A stretch of DNA of 64,000 nucleotides from assembly GCA_009829735.1 (NCBI GenBank), contig CM020620.1, forward strand, positions 24,092,020 through 24,156,019, written 5' to 3'. A program made the translations under genes and the position numbers. This stretch comes from Pyropia yezoensis. Lineage: Eukaryota > Rhodophyta > Bangiophyceae > Bangiales > Bangiaceae. How positions within the stretch are numbered: position 1 is the first letter of the stretch; every line of letters begins with the position of its first letter. Below are positions 21,349 to 32,120 of the stretch, in pieces. The notes below the pieces were generated by a model. The model did not search any database. It saw only the letters and a program-made list of their open reading frames with translations, and was not told where the DNA came from.

Positions 21349-23511
21349 TTACTGCTGGCGCGTGCGCTGCGCTGCGGGAGCGTCCTCCAGCGCCGCGTAA
21401 GAGGCTCGACGGGACCCAGAGGATGACGGGATGACGTAGTGAGGCCGCCGAGACGCCTCGACATACTCCGCCACCGGAGCAGCACTAGAAGCCTCTGGAC
21501 GCTCCGGCTCCTCCAGGTACCCCCGCCGACGCTTCTGAAAACTCGTGAAGGTCCCCGGCCAACGCTGGGCCAAGGCATGCCGGGTCAAGATTGCAAGGAG
21601 CTCACCAACCACCGAACTGTCCGACACCTGGCCGCTATCCGCGCAAGCAAACACTCGGTCAACCACGTCGTTCGAGACGCTAGCATACGTGCCCAGCACC
21701 ATGGAAGACCCGACGCCCCCAACCTGCACGGGAAGTCGGCCCAACTGATCCTCGATCATGCCCACCTCGTACTGGCCGCACGCCGGGCCACCTTCAGTCA
21801 GGTACCAGTAGGGTACCCGGAAGCGGGAAAGGCGTAGAGTCGGCGCCAGAATCTCAATCCGACCTGAGGATGCCACAACCGGACGGCTAGCACCGACGCC
21901 GGAAACAGGAGTACCCAACTCCAGGGTGGGCACTGAGCCGCCACCAGCCGTGGAAGTCGCCCGAGGACGAACGGCCGGAGTAGTAAGCGACCGGACGATG
22001 CAGCCGAGAGCGACGTCAAGAGCAGCAGCAGGAACACGCGGTGCCGGAGGAGCCTGCAGCACCAGTGGAGAAAGAGTCTGGTGCGAACGCGCCGGTAGCG
22101 GCGAAGGCGAAGCTACCAGTGCAACAGGAGCAACTGGAGAAACTTGAGCAGCTGCAGACGCCCGATCAAACGCGGCAGCCCACCCCGACCCTTGTACAGG
22201 CGGAACAGAAGGCAGCAGGTCCAGAGCGACCGGCACAGGAAGACCTCCCAGCTGCGGCTACGCCGGCAGCGGCGTCGCCAGCTGCACCTTGGCCGGAGAA
22301 GTCTTGTAGGCCACCTGCACCAAATCCGAGCCATCTCGGCGCGGGCTATTCTGGTCGGCAATCATGTTCAAGAAGGTCCGGTCGTGTACCGGGAGTTCAC
22401 GCCGGAAGTCGATCATCGCCTGGAAGAATTCCGTGTACTCCTCATCCTGACTTCACAAGGAGTCGACGGTCAGCTTCTCGACAATCCAGACCATCATCAA
22501 GTCCGAGAGAAGCCAGAGCCGGTTGGATACAAGGACCTCTTCAAGCCAGTGGTTGGCGGCCAAGACCGTCATCTCGAAAGTGTATATTATGTACGGGATG
22601 GAGTGGAAGAAGCTCTTGATTCACGGCTGTGTAAGAGCGTCCAAGATGTACCAGGTGAAGGGGATGCTTGACGCTGCATACCCGACCGGGATCTCGACTT
22701 CCTGCTGCTGCAGGATGACCTTGGGGCAGTACGTCGCCCGGTTGGCCTTGACCAGCTTCCAGAACTCTTGGTGGTTGCAGCTCACGATGTAGTCCCGCTG
22801 GCGCCCCCGCCGCTCGCCTTGCTCCCGCGCCGACGACAACATGGAGTACTGCCGGGTCAAGAAGGGCGGCTCCGGAGCGACCATATTCGGACGGAAGCCG
22901 CAAGTCAAGCTCCCCGGCCCCTTGAGCGCCTCGTCCCAAACCTTTAGCGCCGGGCGGACGTAATCCTCGTCCTCCGGCCACCGGAGCACGGACGCAGACA
23001 CTCGGCGCTCGGTCAAGGGAAGATCCAGCACCTGCGCAAAAGAAAGATCCTCGAGGCTGGCAACCCATGACGAATCGGAAAAGCTCTGGAAGCGGTCTAG
23101 AGCCAGGCGCATCTGATCTGCCGTGTAGGGACGCGTCTTGTCCATCTCGGTCAAGACCCCGTGCTGGAGCTCCTTGCGCCAGATCGCCACGCAGTCCTGC
23201 TGGCACCCGTCCGCGCTGGCTTTCTCGACCACCGTGGTGTCGCGCCGTGCCGGCAGGATATTGAGACCGAGAAGCATCTCCGGAAGACCCACAGAGGGGG
23301 TCTCGAACGGGCGCGACGCCGGAGCCGGGGGCACTTGATCCGCCTCCGCCGCCGTGCCGACCGGCGTCCGCGTCGACACCCGAGGATCCGGAGGCAGGAG
23401 AGGGCCACGGCCACCCGAGTTCTTCTCCGCGACACTCGCCACCGTAGCTACGGGCCCAACTAGGATCTCGGAGCTGGCCGTACCGTCCGGAGCTGAGGGG
23501 AAAGGGAAGGC
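21349..23511 (-). pseudogene. Family-C antisense accessory gene (aORF-C), with three stops
   Basis: A single minus-strand frame spans 23511 to 21349 between the pol end and the 3' LTR and converges on pol. It contains three stop codons: TGA just after an LTQP segment at 22623-22621, a second TGA and a TAG further on, each one C-to-T step from CGA or CAG. The protein shows VWDE-x3-KG, then HQEFW, then 20 residues, then VEIPVG-x10-Y, then an L-W-rich helix, blocks also found in aORFs B and D. The C-terminal part repeats a VQVG-x7-VLG pattern similar to aORF-A. No ATG fits the start; the first clear codons follow a TAG at 23514. Function is unknown. Confidence 0.65.
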
Positions 23512-23661
23512 CTAGGTGAAGGAGGGGGGGCGGGGCTGGGGGAAGGTGATCACGGCTCAGGGTCAAGGCCCTCAACCTCGGCACCGGTGTGGGCGTGCTC
23601 GAGGCTGTGCACGGTGGCACCTTCTACGGCCGGAGGACGTGCTGGACTAGGGAGGGAGCTA

Positions 23662-24232
23662 TGTAGCAATCCTGGCCGTGGCTTGTCGTCGACCCGGAAT
23701 GGCGACGGGGGGCACCAGGTGCCAGGACACGCCCGCCGTGTGGGGATGGTTGGCCGCCGTGGCTCGTGCCCGGCACTGGCATGCGGTGGACGACGCTACC
23801 CACACGTGAGAGAGGGACTTCTGATGGGTTTTTGCATATTTGCGAGGACTTGATTTGAGAGAATTTAAGTGTGTGATAAGTGAGTGGGAAGAGAATTAGC
23901 AGTGATAGTGGCCCCCGACCTGACGAGGTTAGACTCGGGTCGGGGCAACTCGGGGGTGGGGGGGAGGGTACCTGGCCAACGTGCCGAGGCTCCTCCAGAT
24001 GCACGTTAGGAGGGACAAAGAGGCTCCCGTGGCCCGCGCCCTCGGGGAAAAAGACACCTGCGCGTTTGCTTTCCTCTTCCCCGTGTGCATGACCGTGCGT
24101 ATCTGTCGGCCCTGCCGAGAGGCACGTGAGGCAACAGGCATACCACTCTCGTAGCACCCTTTCTGTGTTACCTGTCTCTTTCCCCCGATGGGGTGTTGAC
24201 ACGTGCCTGAGAGGATCGAGTTTTATACCACA
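23662..24232 (+). mobile_element. 3' LTR of family-C element
   Basis: A 571-bp LTR starting TGTAGCAATCC immediately after a purine-rich tract (AGGGAGGGAGCTA, 23649-23661) and ending TATACCACA. It matches 12898-13470 in inverted orientation, and the match stops exactly at these edges. Its 5' partner is missing because this copy is truncated near 20.2 kb. Confidence 0.8.
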
Positions 24233-24829
24233 GTTGGGCGTGGCGCGTGTGAATTCAGGTGTGGTGCGGGCGGGCGCTGCTGGCGGTCTAGCGGGCGGCC
24301 ACTGCTGGCGGCATTGCGGGCGGGCACCGCTGGCAACTGTGCGGGAGGCTGGCGCTGGGGGTGAGGTGAACGGAAACAATCAAGAGCAGTGGGGGCGGGC
24401 AGTGTTGGGCGTCGTGACAGCGCCCGGCGTTGCTGGTGTTGCGGGCAATCAGGTTTGTGAGTGGCGGGATTGTATGGTGATGGAAGTGGCGCAGGTAGAC
24501 AACGGGCGGGCTCTGGCCGCCGCGCATGCTGGCCTGGCCTCACGCTTAGCTCCCGCAAGAGAAATCGTAATGTAATAAACGAGGCACCATAGGCGGGGAC
24601 GGACCCTACAGATGCATGGAACGGCGTGCCCTCCCTTCAGCGAAGACAGCAGTCTATGCAGACATCCACAGGTCTCGCCCACAAGGCGCTCAGGGCGACA
24701 AGAGGAACACTATGCGTACGCAAAACAGGAGTCAAGTGCCGCGTGAAGAGCAGCGCAAACGGCATGGCCACCGTACAGTCAGTGCAAACGAACAAGTGCC
24801 ACGCGAACACCGCCAACGCAGACCTGCCC
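24233..24829. other. Short intergenic stretch
   Basis: A plus-strand frame is open from the LTR to 24575 and ends in a fairly balanced stretch before TAATAAAC, but it shows no recognisable motif. The minus strand of 24600-24829 reads as the probable 3' untranslated part of the gene fragment to its right. Confidence 0.35.
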
Positions 24830-24940
24830 TCAAACATCCATCTCATCCAGGGAGGCCATGATGTCGGGTTCCAGGCCCGCAAGGTCGAGAACCTCGTCCT
24901 CCAGGTACTCTTCATACAGGCCGTCGTCGACGACGTCCGG
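24830..24940 (-). pseudogene. 3' end of an unknown host gene, cut by the family-D element
   Basis: About 35 codons on the minus strand ending in TGA at 24830-24832, with an acidic tail (YLEDEVLDLAGLEP...). The frame is lost exactly where family-D RNase H coding begins on the plus strand (24943). I read it as the last codons of a host gene separated from its body by the insertion or by rearrangement. Too little remains to name it. Confidence 0.35.
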
Positions 24941-24942
24941 CT

Positions 24943-26884
24943 GAGTGTAACTACAGCACCACGGAACGTGAGTGTCTTGCCGTTGTTTGGGCTCTGTTCC
25001 TGTTACGACCGTACCTTGAAAGGACACGCTTTGTGGTAGGAACAGACCATACGGCACTGAAGTGGATGTTACATATGGACGCCGACCATGGACGTTTGCC
25101 CGCTGGCGCCTTCGGCTGGCAGAGTTCCAGTATACCGTTGAGTCCCGTCCCGGGCAACATCATCACGCAGCGGACTTTATGTCACGCTTGGATACCACGG
25201 GATACGACAGGGGCCCTATACCTGATGAGATCCCTCGTTATTGACCTTGGCTAACTTTGTTACTGGTTGGACCCGGCCGAACTTTAAGACCGGCACACGG
25301 CACCATCCTCTGACAATCGACAGGATCGTCGAGGCCCAAGGTCAGGACCAGCGTTGCCAGGAACAACGGAAAGAGATGGACCAGAACGTGAACTCAAGGT
25401 ACGGGGAAACGCCAGAAGGGTTACTGGTACGATTGGCTCCTCTTGACCGAACGGTCCGGATCGTGGTCCCAAAGGCCCTACAACAAGAGGTCCTGAGCTT
25501 GGAACATGAACCGGGACATGCAGGGCACCCAGGCATGAACAAGATGTATACTTCTTTGAGGCGGGTATTTTACTGGGAGTCTATGGTGGCAGATCTGCAC
25601 GCCTAGTTTCCAACAGTACCTCGTGTTCCAGGAGCAGGGTCCAAGGGAGACGGCGGACCAACCCGCTCGAACTGTTCCCTGCACCGGAGCCCTTCAAGGA
25701 CGTGTGCCTTGACCTCTTGGGCCCCTTACCCTGGACCGTCAGCAGGAACCGGTACCTTCTTGTCATTGTGGACCGGTTTACTAAGCTGACCCGAGTGGTT
25801 CCCCTTAGCAGCCAGGACGCGGCAGTGGTGGCCTCGGCTTTTCTGGATACGTGGGTGGCTTCCTATGGTCCCCCGGAGACCCTACTAACGGATAATGGGC
25901 CCCAGTTAGCGTCCACATACTTCCGTGGCGTTCGCGGGCTCCTTGGGATCAAGCATGTTATCTCCACCACGTACCATCCCCAGACCCAAGAACAAGTGGA
26001 ACGGTTTATTCGTACCATAGTGGCCCAGCTCCGCACGTACGTTGAGGACCACCAAGACCATTGGGACGAGTTGGTTTCCGTGCTCACGGTTGCCTATAAC
26101 ACGAGGCCCCAACAGAGTGCCGGTGTGGCCCCGTTTGCGTTCGTGATCCCTGACCGGGTCCGTACCTTTGCCCTGGACAAGCTCCCTAGTTCCCCGTATC
26201 CTAAGGAGTTCACTGGTACCGCGCGACAGGTCCGAGAGGCGAGACGGGCCCATCTAAGGAACTTGGCCTTTACGGTACGAAAGAACCTGGACCTGGCACA
26301 GAAGAGGTACAAGAGAGGGTACGACAAGCGGGTCACTCCGGTCAACGAGGCCCTTCGTATCGGGAACTGGGTCTACATTGATGCCAATGATGACAGCCGG
26401 CAGAAGTTGTACCAGAAAATCAAGGGTCCCTATCGTCTCGTGGACCGGGACGGGCACACATTCACGGTTCTGGTCGAAGAGATCCGTGACGGGGTAAGCA
26501 GTGACCATGTGGCCCGGGCACCCAGGCCTGATGGATACACTGACTTCACGCCCCGTTTACACGGGCCACAAGACCCGGTTGTACCTCTGGACTACGAAGC
26601 CTCAGGCACCCCTTCTTTTTGTCTGGGAACGTTTTGTAAGGCACGACCGGGACAGTAATGGAAATCTATGGCTCCTGGTCCGCTTGTGGGGGTACGCAGA
26701 GTCCGAGAACACATGAGAACCGTGCCATAAGTTCGACAGGGCTAAGGTTGTTCAGTACTGTGAACGTGTTGGTACCCAACCCCCACTGCGGGAGGAAAAG
26801 ACCGTGGCACTACTGGAACCCGTTAAGGCTTTCTATGCCCTGTGGCCAGGGACCCTTGAACCGGGTGCGGATCTGTGGTCCCTT
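24943..26884 (+). pseudogene. Family-D Ty3 pol fragment: RNase H, integrase, chromodomain
   Basis: Starts inside RNase H (TERECLAVVWA, then TDHTALKWML), with frame shifts near 25095 and 25245. The zinc-binding integrase N-terminus follows (HEPGHAGHPG) with a stop near 25604. The integrase core is intact in one frame from 25702 to 26658: DLLGPLP, LTDNGPQLAS and VERF supply the D, D and E catalytic residues. The SH3-like region ends with SSDHVARAP. A chromodomain in the next frame (about 26605-26884; FVWERFVRHD ... LVRLWGY) carries TGA where the fold normally has Trp. No RT, protease, gag or 5' LTR is present. Confidence 0.8.
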
Positions 26885-27405
26885 TATTGACCCTGAAGGG
26901 GAAACACAACGGCAGGCCTGATGGTCCGTCAATGGAACGAACTATGGGACAAGTCATTGGGAGGAGTCAACAAGGACATCAGGGGTTCAACCCGGGTAGG
27001 TTAGGGAAAACATCTAATCCACGGGAGGAGTTTTATTGATAATAGTTTTTTGAATGGAGATTTTCTTCTTTCCCCTTGGATATGAACCCCCCCGTTCCCT
27101 CCATTTAGTTCCCCATTTTCCCGTCTGGGCTGGTATGGGTCCCTTTGAACCAGTTATGCGGCTAAGTCGGAAGGAGGTCCCTATGGTCAACATTGAAGAA
27201 GGGCTCCCAAGGGAGCCGACAAATAACGAGACTTTATGCCTCCTTGGATCAACATCACATGCAAGAACGATCCATGGTCCCTCGGGTCCCTCCCCTCGGT
27301 GTGACTCACTGGTAACGGGCCCGGCTCTCGGCACGAGGGTCAGTGTCTTGGTCCATATCGTCCCGACCTCGGACCCGGGATCCTTCACGAACCCCATGCC
27401 AACTC

Positions 27406-29085
27406 TTACGGGCCTCCTCCTCGGCCGTGGCCAACTCTGACCCTAGGTCCCCACGGATACCAGTACGGTCCACGATCGCCAACAGGCCCTTGTAGTCCGG
27501 CGTCGAGGAACCCGCCTGGACCCGGGTCCATTCGGCTACACGGGACCCAATGTTGACCGTAGTATGGAGGGAGGCCGAGAGCAAGGGCCCCACGTGAATC
27601 CTCACTGGGCCTAGACGTCCGCGGACCCGCCCAAGAAACTACGGAGCCCCAGAACTGTCGAGGTAGCAGGTTGCCCTCAAGGTCCCGAAGTTCCTCATCA
27701 GGTACCTCGCCATGGGCCAACAAGTTGGCCACGTAGACGGTACGGCTTCCCAGCGCAGGGTCACGTTGAACCAGGGAGCCCGACGACCGGGCACCAGGGG
27801 CACCGGGTGCACCAGGACCACCGGACCCACTCCCGGGCACAATCTCGTCCGACTGACCCACGTTCCCGTCCTTGGGCCCGTTTAACTCCCGCGCGTCCAG
27901 GATGTCCGTCGAGTAAGGAAGGTCCAGGGGAGCCAGGTCCTCATCCACGAGCGCCGCCCAGGTCCCGTCCCGGGTCACGAACCGTACAAGGATGGAGGAA
28001 GTACGGTCCTTGCGGTTGGAAGCCGCCTGACCCAAACGTGTACGGAGCCCAGGGGCCCCGACCACCCGGTCACTAAGAACCATGAGTGCTTTGAGGTCCC
28101 GCGCCGTTCCCTCGTCCACGCCACCTGGACCCTTGCAGATATCGGGGACCCCGACACGGTCGATCCAGGTCCGAAGGAGACGAGGAAGAAGGCACATCTC
28201 ACCGAAACCACGGGCCCGCTCCAGGGTATAAAGGGCACAGTTCGTGGCCCACTCGGTCCGGAACACGAACCAGGAAAAGGGGTCCAAAGCACGAAGGAGG
28301 TCCCCGAAGTAGCACTGGACCGGATGTAGTTCCATCAGGGCCCCAAAAGGAACCTCGACGTGACCGAACCAGTGGGGTACCCGGAGGTAGTGGAGCACAC
28401 GGAGAGTAGCCGGGCAACTCGGGAACTCTTGCTGGTGCCAGCCGACAAGGATCCCGTTACTGTCCCGATGGAGCCGACTGATCACCAGGTCCCCATGGGA
28501 CGGCTTGAAGGAAGTAGGGTCCAAGTAGGGAGATGGAAGCACGATGTAGTCGGGACCCGGGGCCGCAGGCAGGGTCCCCTTGGTAACCTCGTCCCAGATA
28601 CTATTGAACCGCTCCACGTACCCAACTTCTCCCGCGTGCCGGACCACCGTTATCGACTGGGACCTATCGGCCTTGAAAGAGATCCGAGCTTGGACCATAG
28701 CGGTCATCTGCTTCCGGAACGCGTTCCCGGGACAGGACCTGTCCACGACACGAAGGACCTTGTGAACCAGGGTACCAGTGACCCAACCGCGGGCCTCTTT
28801 CCGGCGCCAAGCGGTGACCGTCTCAGGACCAAAGTCTTCGCGTACCATGCCATGAATCGTCACGTACGCTTGACCCGCACCACGTTCCTTTTGTTCCATG
28901 TAGTCCCCGCCTGATCCCACGACCGGTACGCCTTGACCTCCGGGAGCCCCTGGACCCGCTGCACCTTGACCGAGGGGACCGCCCTGGGCCCCAGGTACCG
29001 CCGTACCCACAGGCTTGCTGGGACCGTCAGGAACCGTCGAGCCCTCGCCAGCCGTCGCGCTTGTCGCGGCGCGGCCGAACTCCAT
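27406..29085 (-). CDS. Family-D antisense accessory gene (aORF-D)
   Basis: A 559-codon minus-strand frame from the ATG at 29085 to 27406, converging on the family-D pol (the frame is open upstream to 29349). Residues 1-70 are Gly/Pro/Ala-rich. Shared blocks then appear: IWDEVTKG, WHQQEFP, 20 residues, VEVPFG (243-248), ten residues later YFGD, a CLLPRLLRTW helix and GTARDLKALM. The last ~60 codons look frame-disturbed: a different frame (27605-27306) carries RIHVG-x7-L and a helical tail similar to the ends of aORFs A and C, so the original end was probably near 27306. No similarity to known enzymes was recognised. There is no signal peptide or membrane segment. Confidence 0.7.
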   Translation of the reverse strand: MEFGRAATSATAGEGSTVPDGPSKPVGTAVPGAQGGPLGQGAAGPGAPGGQGVPVVGSGGDYMEQKERGAGQAYVTIHGMVREDFGPETVTAWRRKEARGWVTGTLVHKVLRVVDRSCPGNAFRKQMTAMVQARISFKADRSQSITVVRHAGEVGYVERFNSIWDEVTKGTLPAAPGPDYIVLPSPYLDPTSFKPSHGDLVISRLHRDSNGILVGWHQQEFPSCPATLRVLHYLRVPHWFGHVEVPFGALMELHPVQCYFGDLLRALDPFSWFVFRTEWATNCALYTLERARGFGEMCLLPRLLRTWIDRVGVPDICKGPGGVDEGTARDLKALMVLSDRVVGAPGLRTRLGQAASNRKDRTSSILVRFVTRDGTWAALVDEDLAPLDLPYSTDILDARELNGPKDGNVGQSDEIVPGSGSGGPGAPGAPGARSSGSLVQRDPALGSRTVYVANLLAHGEVPDEELRDLEGNLLPRQFWGSVVSWAGPRTSRPSEDSRGALALGLPPYYGQHWVPCSRMDPGPGGFLDAGLQGPVGDRGPYWYPWGPRVRVGHGRGGGP

Positions 29086-30293
29086 GGGGACGGGGTATCG
29101 GGACACGGTGAGGAGAGGTGGGGTACCAGGTGGAACGGATGCGTGGGAACGTTGGGTAGGGAATCGGGTAGAGGGAACATTTGAGGAGCCCACGGGGAAG
29201 CGTAGCGCGGATGATGGTGCGTTGGGGTCCCGGTCGCGGGGAACGAGGGAGCCCGTGAGGGCCCCTTTATCCCTGGGACCCCACTCTAACAGAACCCAGG
29301 CTGCGCCCGTGTGCCGCCAGCCCCCGTCCGCATCCCTACGCCTCCTCACCCACCCCAGGGGCCGAGCGCCATATGGGAAGGGCGAGGGGAGGAGGAAGGC
29401 AGGCGGACGGCCGGCGGGGGCTGCGCCACACCCCCGTCGTTACCCTGTGCGTGGCCCTCGCCTCTCCCGTACCGCCCTGGTCAGTCTGCCCGGGACCCTC
29501 TGCCTCGACACACTTGTCGGGGGGGGACCCTGTTCGCAGACACTGGCCCCACGTCCCGTTCGTTGTGACCCTGGTGTTACTCTGTCGGACCCTTTCCAGT
29601 CCCTCTCCCCGGTTTCCCTGTTGGCCGGCGGGACGCTCGGCCCTAGTGAGGGGGCCAGGTAACTTTGTGGCCCTCAGGTACCGATGGGACCCGGGAGGCT
29701 GACTTAGGACTCGGCTGGCAGCGTTACGTGGACCCACGCGCTGGCTTGGGATCCCTGCATCGGTGGCCCGAGGCAGTGGCGACACGCCCGGTGCCCTGAT
29801 TGGTCCCCCCGGAGCGGAGGACTTGCCCGGTTGGGGCATACTGACCTTCGGGTTATTTGTTTGATTTTTCGCATTTACTTTCCTTGCGTCATTTCGTGTC
29901 TTTCCCCTTTTTCCCACTGGGTCTCTTTTGGGGATTGACATTTGTGTGTGGGGGGATTTCGCTTGCTTTTCGTGTGTTGGCCCGGTGAGCGGCCGGTGCC
30001 TTGCTGGCACTTGGCCCGCTGGGGGCGCCCTCTGGGGGCCTCGTTCTGGGCCCCTGGAGGGGCCAGGGGGGGGAGGTCCATGAGGGGTGCTCCAGGGTTC
30101 TCCCCGGGGCCATCTTGTAAAATCAACAGTGCTTTGGGTTCCTTCTCCCTCGGGCTTTTGTCCTGTTTACCTATGCCTCGTATCGTGGCGGGCGAGAGGA
30201 CCAGCAGGGGCTCTTACCTGTTCCTTCCTGGGATTCGGAATGTGGTCTCTGTGTGTGTGGTTGTGGTTTGTGGTTTCGGGAACCTCGGTTCCA
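29086..30293. other. Family-D 3' region and flank, LTR not resolved
   Basis: By analogy with families A-C the 3' LTR should start within a few hundred bases of 29085. Purine tracts occur at about 29375-29400 and 29523-29532, but no TGTRGCA start follows and there is no second copy to compare. A T-rich stretch (29840-29960) would suit an LTR promoter. I leave the boundary open. Confidence 0.35.
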
Positions 30294-32120
30294 TTACGCT
30301 ACAACCAGGTCCAAGAGGTCTGCGGATGCCGAACGCTTGCGCTGGCCGCACCCCTTGCCCGATGACGGCGTGAAGGCGCCAATGGCCTCGAAGTGGACGG
30401 AGATGAGCACATCCTTGTACCCCTTGAGAGTGTGGGAGCGGCTCCGCATCAGCACCGTGCGGACGCGTGCCGTCCTGGTCTTGCTCTTCCTGCCAGGGTA
30501 TACCTTGCGGCTCATGGCGTACTCGCACGCCTCCTCCTCTGTCAGCATCAGCTCGTCCTCAATGGCCACATGCATCTGTTCCATCGTATCATCTGCGTTC
30601 AGGCACACTCGGCGTGTCTCGACCGTGGTGGCGGTCTCCGACTCGGAGTACGACCGCAGGCGGTTCCGGATGCGCACAAACTCACGCTCAATGTCCTTGT
30701 CGCGCTTGAACACCTCCTTGATGGCGTCCATGTCGCCACGGTCCAGACAGACCTTCTGATTCAGCTCGCTGACGCTGGTGGCCATCTCCGCCTTGAACAA
30801 GTGGATGGTCTTGGCCATCGGCTCCAAAATCTTGCCCTGCGTGTCCAGGTGCTTGCGATACTCCGCCACCTTTTCTGTCAGCCCCTCGACGTTGGATGCA
30901 GTACTGTTGACGTCAAGCCGCATCAGCCGAAGTCCCGCAGACACAGAGTGCGCTAGCGCTTGCTCCGACTGTGACAGGATGGGCGTCTCGTCATGGAGCT
31001 CGTCAGCGGCCAACGTCAGCACCATAGCGTAAATCTGCCCGCCGCGCGCATTCGAAGCTGCCCCCGACGGCTGAGACGCCCCCTTCCGCCCCTTTCCATT
31101 CTATGAAGCTGAGCCCGGGGTGGCTGCGAGACGCTGCTGAGTGAGAGAGCCGCCTCCTGCCAACAACGACGTACCTGCCACACAATCTGGGCGCGTGATA
31201 GCGCACGCCGGCGATAAAGCGGCCGACAACGGGACAGGGGATGCGAGACAAGAGGCGCCAGCAGCGGAAGGCGCCGCAGTGCGCGCATCTGGCGGCGCCG
31301 CTGGAAGAGCACCGTCAAGGCCGCCCAGGGGTGCGCCGTTGCGGCCTGCCTGAGCAGGCTGCCGGCCGTCAAGCGGCTGACGCGCCGTACGGGCACGTAC
31401 AGAGGACGCGAAATCGGACGTGCCGCGCCCACCCGACCACGGAGCGGTAGCCAGACCGACTCGGATGGCTGCTGGAGCACTTCCCCGACGGCGACCCGCA
31501 GCAATCATCGGCGGCCTCGGAAGCGGCGGCGGGGCTGCCGTATTTGTCGGGCCGCGCGCGATGGGCGTGGATACGCCAGGCAGAGTGGCAAAGGGAGTGC
31601 GCACAAAAGCGCGAGTGGTCGGACGCGGCGGCTCGCTGCGCGTCGCCGGTGCAGGGGCGGTCGATGCAGTAACGTCGTTCAAGAGATGGCGCAGGGGGTC
31701 AGGGCCGTCATTAGCAACGACTGGCGAAAGGAGGGCCGTGCTCATCCGCCCCTGCTGGGTAGGGTCCATCGAGGCAACCACGCTGTCCGAAAACACCCGC
31801 GACTCAAACTCATTGGGCACGCCAGCCCCGGCGTGGCCAGTCGCCAGCGGCTCCACGTCCGGTGCAGGGCCAAGAAAGGCCGGGCGGAAAGGCGCCCCGA
31901 ACTGGATGGTGTCCGCTGGCGGAGAGAATGGGAGAGAGCCAATCAGCTGCGGTGGGGCCGGAGGCGCTCCAGGAAGTACAAGAGGAGAAAGCAGAGCCGC
32001 ATAAGGGTCGGGCATGAGGCCCACCGCGCGCTGGCCGACGGGTAGGGGCATCGTCGAGGTCGAAGGGTGCGAGAGAGCGGCAGGAGAGGTCGTACGGTCG
32101 ACAGTGGCGCCGTTACTCAT
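30294..32120 (-). pseudogene. Coiled-coil host protein gene with one in-frame stop
   Basis: Minus-strand frame from an ATG at 32120-32118 to TAA at 30296-30294, about 608 codons, interrupted once by TAG at 31103-31101. The N-terminal half is Pro/Ala/Ser-rich and probably disordered. After the stop comes a 243-codon segment with heptad-like helices (LTEKVAEYRKHL ... ELNQKV), then an acidic helix (EDELMLTEEEACEYAM), a basic stretch (YPGRKSKTRTARVR) and the C-terminus. Composition and codon use look like a real protein, unlike neighbouring shadow frames. It may be one gene with a nonsense mutation or unspliced intron, or two. No family was recognised. Confidence 0.5.
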
